Assembly (NCBI GenBank): GCA_003952965.2
Contig: CM025849.1
Coordinates: 32,199,381 to 32,263,380, forward strand
Reading direction: 5' to 3'
Source of the DNA: Morella rubra
Taxonomy: Eukaryota > Streptophyta > Magnoliopsida > Fagales > Myricaceae
DNA length: 64,000 nt
Shown here in pieces: positions 1 to 10,557 of this stretch; within the stretch, counting starts at the first letter, position 1; every line of letters begins with the position of its first letter. Both the position numbers and the translations under genes were made by a program. The notes beneath the pieces are model-generated. The model did not search any database and was not told the origin of the DNA. It saw only the letters and a list, made by a program, of their open reading frames with translations.

Positions 1-816
1 GACCAAAAGTCACTGCCATAGAAGAAAGTAAGGTGTTAGATGACATTAAGATTGATGAGCTTGTAGGTTCTTTACAAACCTACGAGCTGACTTTTCCTTC
101 ATCCATAAAGAATAAGTCTATTGCTCTTAAAACTGTGAAAGAGGAAGAGAATTCCTCTTCTGATGATGATTCTTTAGAAGATGAAGACATGACTCTTTTT
201 GTTAAGAAGTTTCGTAAGGCTTTTCGATTTAAAAAGGGTGGTAATTGGAAAGATAAGAAGGGAAACACAAAATCCTTTAACAAAACAAATCGGAAGAATT
301 TTGATAAAAAGGATAAAGGAGATCAAATGAAGAAAGAAGAGAGTAGTGTTCAATGTCATGGTTGTAAAGGATTCGGACATATGAAATTTGAATGTCCTAC
401 ACATTTAAAAGCACAAAGAAAACCAGCTATGAATGCATCTCTCTTTGATTCTGATTAGACATTTCTTCTTCCAGTAAAGAAACTTCTTCACATGAAAAAG
501 TTAATTATCTTGCTTTTTCTTCTTCTATAGTTAGTAATAATGATTCGGATCTTGAAAGGAATGACACCCTAGAGTCAGATCCAGATGATCTAGATGCTCT
601 ACGTATAGCCTACGATGAGTAATATGAAGAGAGTATTAAGTTGAAGAAAAATCATGGATTAATTACTAAAGAGGTTAATGTCATTAAATTAGAAAAAGAT
701 CAACTAACATCTGAAATTACAGTGCTAAGTCTAAAAAATGCAGATCTGGAAGCTAAAGTAATAGAGTTAGAGCTTGAGTTAGAACAAGCCAATGATCAGC
801 TAAATAAGTTCTCTTG
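1..816 (+). pseudogene. Sirevirus gag remnant (upstream part)
   Basis: Gag packages the element RNA into virus-like particles. A lysine-rich stretch leads to a CCHC zinc knuckle (CHGCKGFGHMKFEC, about 354-396). A heptad-like, Glu/Leu/Lys-rich coiled-coil segment follows at about 640-800. The N-terminal gag domain is outside the window. The nested LTR at 817 interrupts the region. The rest of gag, with a second knuckle (CHFCGKIGHIKPKC, near 4195-4236), resumes after 3959. Broken. Confidence 0.8.
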
Positions 817-3800
817 TGTAACACCCAGCTCTTTTGCACCTATTTGGTATATATGTGAGATAATATAAATAGTATGTTGTGAAATTTTCTTACTTAATTA
901 TTCTTCGTGCATCTTTAATTCTCCTCCATTTACACCTAGGTGATTATATTTATTTTTATATCATTGATGTAACGCCCCTTCCTTGTATAGAGCTATAGTA
1001 TATAGTGCTCATGTGAAAATTTTTATTTGTGTTTACATTCAAGAAGGTAATTGGGATGATCAGGGCAAGCCTGTAAAATCCTGGTAAGACAGGTTGAGTG
1101 CTGCACGCCCTTATTTGAAAGCAGTTTGAGACCCGAGCAGTTTGAGCTCTCGACCCCAATTAGTTGAGTTCTCGAGTAAGCCCTGGACCCCGGGCTGTTT
1201 GAGCTTCGTATGCCCAACTTTTACGTTAGTTGAGCTTCCTTTTTGCATGCTACTTTTTACGTGTCCTAACCTTATGCACAGCATTAAATGCACTCTTATC
1301 CCATTTCACGTTTTACCTCCCTCCTCCTTATTTGATTGCCTAGATGAAGATGGCCATTGGCTCTCTTTTTGGCGTGTTGCTTTAGATGTACGAGATGAAT
1401 ATTCTGGTGGCAGCAGACGTGTATGACCTCGTTATCCCTCTCTTTCTCTAATGATTGGGTCTATACCTATAGACTGGTAGGGGGAGTACACCGTGAATTC
1501 GTTGCTTTCTATTTATAGTATCAACTAGAAGAATAAGAGAAAGAGACGTGAAGTGGACCTAGCACTCCGAGACATATAGAAGAATTTTCACCAAACTAAT
1601 AGAGAGAAAGGAAGGGAGAGAGAGTGATGTGAAAGAGACCACCTGACCGAAGGAAGGAGGAAGGAGAAACCAAGGGGAAAAGAGACCAAAGTGTTTTTAT
1701 TCAAGGAAAGGCAGTATACACTTAACTGAGGTAAGGGTGAGCCAAGTTACATTACAGGGATTAGTAGTAAGGGTGTAGAGTTGTTTTAAAGAGGGGTATT
1801 AGGGTGGTTCGGGTAGTGCTTAAAACGTGACTTTTGCCATGAGATGAGAAAAGTCTAGTAACCCATTCTTATCACTGTGATAAAATTCAAAGGAGAAAGA
1901 CTAAAAGACTTTGGGGGAACCACCTGGGGCTAGATCCTTTGAGTGTGAAGTTTGAGAAAGAAAAACTCTCTTTTGTTTTATATGCCCGAGGAAATTATTG
2001 TTGAAGGCCTTGTTGTTATATGCCTGAAAAGGACTTGTTTTGTTTTATATTGGTTACATGCTCGGAAAAGATTTTTGCAAAATATGCCCGGGAAGGATAA
2101 AACGTGCCCGGGAAGACTTTTATACAATATGCCCGGAAGACTTGATAAAACGTGCCTGGGAAGACTTTTATAAAACGTGCTTGGGAAGACTTTTATAAAA
2201 TATGCCCTTTGATAAAATGTGCCGGGGAGATCTTTATAAAAAGACTTTTATAAAATATGCCAGGGAGACTTTATAAAATGTGCCCCTTTTATAAAATATG
2301 GGGAGATTTTTATAAAATTTTTATAAAACATGCTCGGGGAGCTTATAAAACGTGCCTGGGAGATTTTATAAAACGTGCCCGGGGAGGGTTTTTTTTTGAA
2401 ACTAGTCAAGAGCTCTAAAATCCTTTCTTTTAAAGACAGCCAGTCCTTATTGGGTTAGCAATGAATAAAATAACTTAATTGTATAAGTTGTTGGACTTGC
2501 CTATTAACAAATGTGGTACGTGTTAGTTGGACCGAGTCTAATGCATGAATATCATGAAATGAACACTCACTTATGGATTTAGAAAAGTTATTGTGAATTT
2601 AGATTGCTTTATTTTATATGCATTTTATATACAATTGGTCCATGAAATCTATTGCTCATTTTGATACTGTTGCATCAACATATCATGGGTATAGGGAAGC
2701 TATTGATGAATTGACCACATGACCGGAATGAAACCCATACCCAGAGGTGGTCCGATGACAGGGTGACGGTACCGATCACAGTGGGATAGTGCAAGCCGCC
2801 ACTGAAAGGATAGTGGTTGGTATCCCTGGCGTGAAACAATATACGCTTGACAGGGTCCTGGTGCCGGGGCACGGGACAGTCCCAAGGAGAGGAGGGACGC
2901 ACAACCCTGACTCTGGGGTTAAACAGAGCGATGAAAGGACACCTCGACAGACAAAAAGGAAAGAAAGAAAGAAAGTACAGTGACCGGGAAACAGATGCAT
3001 CATTCCTACATTGCATCATTTTCCTGTTTAGTGTTATTGATGCTTACAGATTATTTTGATTAATCATGCTTATCTGTTTTGTGTGGCATATTCTTTTTCC
3101 CCCTTTACTGAGTCAATAGGACTCACCCCTTTTATGGTTTAATCTCTTGTATGTACTGCCGTGGACATCGGACATATCAGATGCTGACATTTATGAGCGA
3201 GCAGACTTTGGATGTTGATCCCTACATAGTAGTGGTTAAATTATGGACTTATGTCACGAATCTTTTGAGGTATTGTGGGGTACGAGCCCCAATGGTACCT
3301 CAAGGATCCACCTGCATCTCCAATTCCTCGAGTTGAGGATTTCGGTTTGGTCAATGTTGATCCAGCTCTTCTGCACGTTGTCCCTCCTCCACCGCCACCG
3401 CCAGTGGAGGGCAACGGGGATAATGAGATTATCGACCTAACCTCCGACACTGAGTCAGAGATGGACTAGACATCAGTGGTAGTCATTTTGTTGTTTTAGG
3501 TCCTGTTACTGTTAGCCGGTTTCATGGGTGTGGTGGGACAGAAAGTTGTAGACAACTTCCGTTTTTGTCTTTATTATCTATTACTTTTGTATCTTCGTAA
3601 AGGATTTTTGTTCTTTGTAAGTGCTACCTGTATAACAAAAATCAATATGTATGTGTAATTCCTTTTATTCTGTCCTCCTTACGCCACAACCTACTTTTAA
3701 ATTTTTACTGTAGTTTTGACATCTCCTTAATTAATCCATTTATTTTCCCTATTTAATTCCGTATGACTTGTTTGTTAAATCCTGAAAACTATTATTTTTC

Positions 3801-3954
3801 CTTCCTTAATATACTTATACATTTCAAGACACTATTTCCGCTAAGCTTGTTTTTAAAGCCAGTTATCAGATTTATTCGTGCCGTAATCCCCGCTTGTGTG
3901 CATTCCATTACTATAGGAGAGCCTAGGGGGTAAGTACTGGCACGGGGCGTGACA
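817..3954 (+). mobile_element. Solo LTR (or LTR-only insertion) nested in the Sirevirus
   Basis: The insertion begins TGTAACACCC and ends GGGGCGTGACA. It is flanked by the 5-bp direct repeat TCTTG (812-816 and 3955-3959), so both ends are well supported. No gag or pol similarity is visible inside. The 3' half is clearly related to 25373-28993 on the opposite strand, including the end block near 3850-3954. A second LTR-like start, TGTAACGCCCC, lies at 968 and matches the true terminus of the related copy, so the first 151 bp are extra. The size suits a long-LTR family, perhaps Ty3/gypsy, but that assignment is inference. Confidence 0.75.
1980..2400 (+). repeat. Degenerate minisatellite inside the nested LTR
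   Basis: A unit of about 25-30 bp is repeated imperfectly a dozen or so times. It combines a TGCCCGGGAAGA-like core with CTTTTATAAAAT/CG. Spacing is irregular and many copies are shortened. I see no such expansion in the related LTR at 25373-28993, so it probably arose within this copy. Confidence 0.7.
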
Positions 3955-3959
3955 TCTTG

Positions 3960-6900
3960 TGGAACAAGAAAGTTAGACAACATGCTGAACATTAGACTCT
4001 CAACTGGTGATAAGAGAGGACTAGGATATTAAGTTACAAATGATGTTAAAAATGCTAACAAGATAGTATTTGTTCCAGCCATCATTAAGGAAAAACAATC
4101 TGAAATTTCAGCTTCTCAAAAGAAGTCAAAACAGGTTGTATCTTCTAAACCCATAACTTCGTTTAATTATAAGAAAACTAAATTCATTCCTACATGTCAT
4201 TTTTGTGGTAAAATTGGACATATTAAACCTAAGTGTTATATTTTCACAAATAAGAATGTTAGGAACGTTGGAGCCACTTCTAGTACTATATCTATATCTG
4301 AATTTAACATGTTAACGTCTCAAGTCAATAAACTTGCTATGCAAGTTGACACTATAGCTAAAAGATTGCTTTCCTCTTCTCAAACAAAACAAGTTTGGAA
4401 AAAGAAGGACATGACCTCTTGTAATGTAGCATGTAGCTCAACTAGCCTTTAAGGCTAGAAATGATTTTGTTTGGTATTTGGACAGTGGATGTTCAAAACA
4501 CATGTGTGGTGACAAAAACTTGTTCACCTCCCTTAGAGACTACAAAGCTGGTGCGTCACCTTTGGTGATGGTAGCAAGGCAATAATAGCTGGAAAAGGAT
4601 CCATTATATTGCCTGGTTGTCCTACATTCAATGATGTATTGTTTGTTGAAGGCTTAAAAGCTAATCTTTTAAGCATTAGTCAAATATGTGACTCTAACTT
4701 GAGTGTTAAGTTTACTAAAGATAATTGTACTGTTGTAAATGATAGTGGTAAAATAGTGTTTAAAGGCATTAGAACATCTGACAATTGTTATGGTATAGTT
4801 CTTAACAATGACACTATATGTAATAATGTTCGTCTTGACAAAACTCATTTATGGCATCAACGCTTGGGTCACATAAATTATCGTGATTTGTCTAATATGA
4901 CTAAGGTTGTAGAAGGCATACCTAAGCTAGAAAGAATTGATAATCAAATATGTGGTCCGTGTCAATTAGGTAAGCAAATTAGATCAAGTCACAAAAGAAC
5001 CTTCGGGTTATTAACTTCAGCTTGCTTAGAATTACTTCACATGGATTTGATGGGTCCCTCTAGAACTGAGTCTCTAGGTGGGAAGCGTTATATTCTTGTA
5101 ATCGTTGATGACTTTTCTAGATACTCTTGGATCTTATTACTTAGGGAAAAATCCGAGGCTTTTGATAAAGCCAAAGGATTATGCAAGGTTATTCAAAATC
5201 AAAAGAATTGTAAGATCAAGAGAATATGTAGTGATCATGGTAAAGAATTTGAGAATACTAGCTTCGAACTTTTTGTCTTGAAGAAGGTATTCATCAAGAA
5301 TTCTCCACTCCAATCACTCCACAACAAAATGGAGTAGTTGAACGGAAGAATAGAGTACTTCAAGAAATGGCAAGGGTAATGATTCATGCCAAAGATGTTG
5401 CTAAATATTTTTGGGGTGAAGCTATTAATACGGCTTGTCATATTATTAATAGAGTATATCTTCGACCGGGCACTACTAAAAGTCCATATGAGTTGTGGAA
5501 TGGAAAACGTCCTACTGTCAAATATTTTAAAATATTCGGTAGTAAATGCTTTATTTTACGAGATAGGGAAAATTTGGCTAAATTTGACTCTCGTAGTGAT
5601 GAAGGCATTTTCCTAGGATATTCTTCAAATAGTAGAGCGTATTGTGTTTTTAATTTGAGGACTCAGTGTGTTATGGAATCCATAAATGTTGTTATTGATG
5701 ATGATATTCATGATGTCGTTAATCCTGAAAATATTCCTACTATTGAATCACGTATTCATGAGGAACTGCCCAGTACAGTGAGTTCGGAGTCTGATACTCA
5801 TAAGGAACCAGACTCGAATGAAGTTGCTGAACCTAGATCTCAATTGGAAGCACCCAGTGGAGTCTCTTCAGAGTCAGATGGTTATGATGAACCAGACTCA
5901 GCTATTGATAAAGAACCTTCTTCTAGAGTCAAGTTAAATCATCCTAAGGATAACATTATAGGTGATATTAATGAAGGTATGAGACTAAGAAAAAGGATTT
6001 TGAATCAAATTGCTTTATCTTGCTATGTCTCTTTAATTGAACCTAAAAAAGTTGAGGAAGCATTGAAAGATGAATTTTGGATAAGTGCAATGCATGATGA
6101 GTTGAACCAATTCATACGTAATGACGTGTGGTACTTAGTTCCTAGACCTACTAAGTGCAATGTAATAGGGACTAAGTGGATCTTCAAAAATAAGTCTGAT
6201 GAGAATGGTGTGATAATTAGAAATAAAGCTAGACTTGTAGCTCAAGGCTACACTCAAGTCGAAGGAATAGACTTCGATGAAACATTCGCACTTGTAGCCA
6301 GATTAGAATCTATACGAATGCTTTTAGCTTATGCATGCTCTATGGGATTTAAATTACATCAAATGGATGTAAAGAGTGCCTTCTTAAATGAAATTTTGCT
6401 TGAAGAAGCTTACGTAGAACAACCGAAAGGCTTCGTCAATCCAAAACATCCTGATCATGTTTATCGTCTTAAGAAAGCCCTTTATGGATTAAAACAAGCT
6501 CCTAGAGCTTGGTATGATAGACTAACCTCATATCTTATAAACAAAGGTTTCTCGAGAGGTGGTGTTGATCGTACCATGTTCATTAAGAAGCCTAAGAATT
6601 CCTTTATCATTGCTCAGATTTATGTAGACGATATTATATTTGGTTCTCCTACTGAAACCCTTGCTATTGAATTTGCTGATCTTATGAAAAACGAATTCGA
6701 AATGAGTATGGTAGGAGAATTGAATTATTTTTTAGGCTTACAAATTAAAAAATGTAGCGATGGTTTATTTATTTCTCAATCCAAGTATGCTAAAGAATTA
6801 GTTAAGAAATTTGATCTTGATAATAAAAAGCATACTAAAATCCCTATGAGTACATCTGTTAAACTGAATATGGATTCAAATGGTAAAAGTGTAGACCACA

Positions 6901-7566
6901 CTTTATATCGGAGTATGATTGGAAGTCTCTTGTACTTGACAGCCAGTAGACCCGACCTTTCATTTAGTGTTGGAATCTGTGCAAGATTTCAATCCGATCC
7001 AAAAGAGTCTCATTTAGAAGCTGTTAAGAAAATTATTAGATATGTCAATGGAACTGTTAATTTTGGCATTCTTTATTCGTACAAGTCTAATACTCATCTT
7101 GTAGGTTTTTTTGATGCTGATTGGGCCGGTAACTGTGATGATCGTAAAAGCACCTCGGGTGGATGCTTTTACATGGGTTCAAATCTAGTTGCTTGGCTCA
7201 GCAAAAAGTAGAGTTCAATTTCATTATCTACCGCTGAAGCTGAGTACATGGCAATGGGAAGTTGTTGTACACAGCTAATTTGGATGAAACAAATGCTTAT
7301 TAGACTATGGTTTAGTTCAAGATATAATGATTGTCTATTGTGATAATACAAGTGCTATTAATATCTCTAAAAATCCAGTTCAACATTCTCAAACAAAACA
7401 CATAGATATTAGACACCATTTTATTAGAGATTTAGTAGAGAATAAAATAATTAAAATTGAACATGTCTCGTCTGAAAATCAACTAGCTGACTTATTTACT
7501 AAGCCACTAGATATTTCTAGGTTTGAATCTCTAAGACAAGCTGTTGGGGTTTGCTTAATTGAATAA
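3960..7566 (+). pseudogene. Sirevirus gag end and pol (protease, integrase, RT, RNase H), broken
   Basis: Pol cuts the polyprotein, copies the RNA and integrates the DNA. Visible landmarks are the protease site WYLDSGCSKHM (near 4480-4515), the integrase zinc-binding stretch LWHQRLGH (near 4850) with CGPCQLGK, and the integrase core start HMDLMGPS (near 5040). The reverse transcriptase motif YVDDIIFGS lies near 6620-6650. The RNase H end motif SQTKHIDIRHHFIRD lies near 7390-7430. The domain order is copia (integrase before RT). The region carries a small number of breaks and is not intact, although long stretches remain readable. Confidence 0.93.
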
Positions 7567-8801
7567 TAGTGTGTTTGTTTCTCATGATTTTTAGAATAAA
7601 ATTTTCTAAATTTACATTTTTTTAATATACTCACGGATTTATTACATCTTATACTTGATTAAATTTTTTTTTTAAACTTTGTCAACAGCATGCTATTTTT
7701 TCTAACTTTGGAGTCAGTTCATTTTACTTAAGACTTGTGATAAGTTGCAGAGTCAGTTATGGTGATTGTTAATGATAAGGATATAAGTGTCACATGAAAA
7801 GTTTTTTTTTAAAGCTTTCCTTTAAAATATGGCCATGTGGTCTGCGACTACTGAGAAAACAAAAAGAAGATTTTTGGCTAAGTGATAGAGAGTTCACCGC
7901 AGGGTGTAGCATAAGGGACAAACTTGTCCTTTTCTTTTTTTTTACTTTACCCTTTTTCACCTAGGGTTTCAAGTCATTTTTTTCTCAAACTCTCTCTCCT
8001 CTCACCCGACTCCTCTCTTGCCGTCGAACCCCCTTGTGCCGCCGACTCTTGTGCTGGTTTTTCCTTGTTTTTTTGCTGCTTTTCTCATCACTCACGCTCA
8101 CTTTCAGGACCCACAGGTTAGTAGTTTAATGATTCTTGTCTCTTATTGCGTTTTTTTTGTTCGAAATGGTGCGTGTGGTCCCTCGGCTGGACCCAGTTGT
8201 ATTGTCTTCCAATTTTCTATGTTCTTGTCGGCTTAAAGGTGATATTTCTTATGGATGTTCCTACCCATTGTCCTATATTCTATTCTAGTTCATTTCTCAT
8301 AGTTTTAACTTCAAATAACCGAAGATTCATGAAGATTTTTTCAAAATTCTGTTTTTTTTAATTCCCCTTTTTTTTTTTGCCTTGATGCTTGAAATACTTA
8401 TGTTAATCTTAGTTGTTAGTGTTATATTGTGTGTTTACAACTCATTCACATATAGATCTATAGAGTTTATGTTGGTTGTGTTAAACAATATGATGGGTAT
8501 GTTCTTTGGTTGCCGCGGGTTACATGCTATAGTTTTGGGGTAATTGTTTGTTTCTCTACATATATATACTGCTTGCTTAGTTACTCTTCGTTGAAATGGA
8601 AACCTTGTTGGACATTGAATAACTTGCAGCTTGTGTTTTTAATAACATGTTTTTATTTTTTAAATTCATTCTTGTTGGTGGCCGAATGTTACATTGTTTG
8701 ATGCTTCAGTTTTTATATTGATGGTGAGCTGCCTTTAATGGGATGTCATTAAAAATTTGTGTGTTTTGTTATTAGATCTAATTCCTTCAATGTTTTTAGG
8801 A
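7567..8801 (+). other. Spacer between pol and third ORF, with possible leader exon and intron
   Basis: No coding match is seen. A pyrimidine-rich stretch at about 7920-8115 looks like a plant 5' untranslated leader. It ends ACCCACAG followed by GTTAGTAG, a plausible splice donor. An acceptor-like TTTTTAG lies directly before the ATG of the envelope-like ORF at 8802. This would suit a spliced subgenomic message for that ORF, but it is inference from splice-site shape only. Confidence 0.35.
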
Positions 8802-9975
8802 TGGTACGTGTGAAACTACCAGCTCAAAGAGTTCCATCACCTCCTCCTCGTATGACAAGGAAAAGAAAGGCTGCTAGTGCATCCACATCTAAGTCTTCAA
8901 AAAGTCGAGCTTCTCAGGAAGACAGAGAGCCTGAAATTCTAGAAGACTTCAATGATGCCTTATTTTACAACCTTGAAGCTGAGACTCTTTTTCACACAAA
9001 GTTCAGCTTGAAGAGGATTGAATTGGAAAAGGAAGTTCTTATTGAAGAACTCTCCCACCTTCCTGTGATTGGACAACTAACTTCAAGAGGATGGAGTCCT
9101 CTTCTTCATCATTTGAGTCCGCCTCCTGCTTCGGTGGTAAAGGAATTCTATACCAACTTCTTTAATATTCATGACTCTTGTTTTTCTACATATATACGTG
9201 GGCAAGTCATTGAGATTTCCCCTCCTTTCTTGGCTGAAAAATTAGGGATACCATTTGTTAAAAATCCTCAGTATCCCTATCCTTCCTCTACTCGTCCTCC
9301 TTTATCTACTATAGTTAGTTTTTTAATGAAGAGGACCATATGAGGTTTCTCTAGAAAGGAGTTTCCAGGAAAGTTCCTAGCCACAGATCATGTTATCCCT
9401 GCTAGGATAATCTTCACAAACATTTTCCCTAATATTCATATGTCTTCTTTTACATTTGAAAGGATCCGGTTTCTGTATGCTGTTTTAAACAATGACTCAA
9501 TCGATTTAGCAACCAACATTTGTGATCATATGATTGACATCTTTCGAAGCAATTCCGGAAACCTTAAGCTTCGCTATGGGTGTTTGATCATGCTTCTTTT
9601 GTCTCGTCTAGGCATTACCTTTCCATTATCTGAGACCCGATTGGGTCCTCTCAAGACCATAGGAAAGGATACTATAAAACAATCCGAGTCTCACAAGCGT
9701 CAAAATCCTCAACGTCATCCTTCTGACGTGCCTGATCTCACTGATGCTATAAAACTCTTCTAGACCATTCCTCAGCTATCCAATCTGCCCTTATTACCCT
9801 TCAGTTTGATATGGCTGTTACTCGACTTGAATTGTCTCAAGTCAGGGCTGATATTAAACTCCTTCAGCCCTTTTCTGATGTTGATTTGAATGGTACTGAT
9901 GGAGCTGCTGAAGATGCTGAAGGCACTGAGGAGTCTGCTGAGGCAGAGGATGTTTCTTCTGACTCTGAGTCGTAG
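8802..9975 (+). pseudogene. Sirevirus envelope-like third ORF, broken
   Basis: The ORF opens with a basic, proline- and serine-rich segment (KLPAQRVPSPPPRMTRKRK). The conserved core follows (SRGWSPLLHHLSPPPASVV, then RGQVIEISPPFLAEKLGIP), which is typical of the extra ORF that many Sireviruses carry after pol and of plant 'putative transposon protein' families. The C-terminal part near 9760-9975 is acidic (Ala/Glu/Asp/Ser-rich). Its function in living elements is unproven; envelope-like is a family label, and no membrane segment is obvious here. The reading frame is interrupted. Confidence 0.75.
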
Positions 9976-9995
9976 ATTTTGGCTTCCTCCGTGTC

Positions 9996-10557
9996 AAAAA
10001 GGGGAGTAAAATGGCTACTGTGTTTCGAGTTTATATGTGTTTGCTTCTGTTTATTTGTTATGTATTATGTTTTATGGAGACATTTTGTGATTTGGTTTGT
10101 ATTAACGTTAAACATTATGAACTTGAACTTGACTTGATTAGCTTGTGGTATATGAGATGTATTGCCTTTATCTAGTTATGTTCTTTGTGATTGTTTACTT
10201 TGTTTCGGTTGAGATAATATGCTTAATTTGGCTATATGTCAGGGGGAGTTCCCTCCTCTTTCAGTTGCTTATTGTTATGTGTCTCAGGGGGAGACATATC
10301 TCAATTTTTGATTAGATACTACCTGTTGTGCTTATATGTTTATCTTTAACTAACACTAATTCTAATGGGTTGTTTAGAATGGTGTGTGTGATAAGCTTTG
10401 TTTGCAGGTACTTATATCTCAGTTTGTAGTCCTTTAGCGTTTTTTTTATTTGAGTCTCTATGTAAAATGTCTCCTGTGGTGGTGATCAACAGGATTCATT
10501 ATGTTTTTGTTTATAGGCTAGAGTAGGTTTTGTCACGAAGGATGCCAAGGGGGAGAT
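9996..10557 (+). promoter_or_regulatory. Array of polypurine tracts before the 3' LTR
   Basis: Four purine runs of the form AGGGG(G)AG occur at about 9996-10006, 10241-10249, 10286-10294 and 10547-10557. The last abuts the LTR start exactly and is the expected plus-strand primer. Multiple polypurine-tract copies upstream of the 3' LTR are a described hallmark of Sireviruses. Confidence 0.75.

Noticed and set aside
968-3954. Taking 968 as the start of the nested LTR
   Set aside because: It matches the related copy's terminus, but the flanking 5 bp (ATTGA) do not match the right flank, while the start at 817 gives a perfect TCTTG pair.
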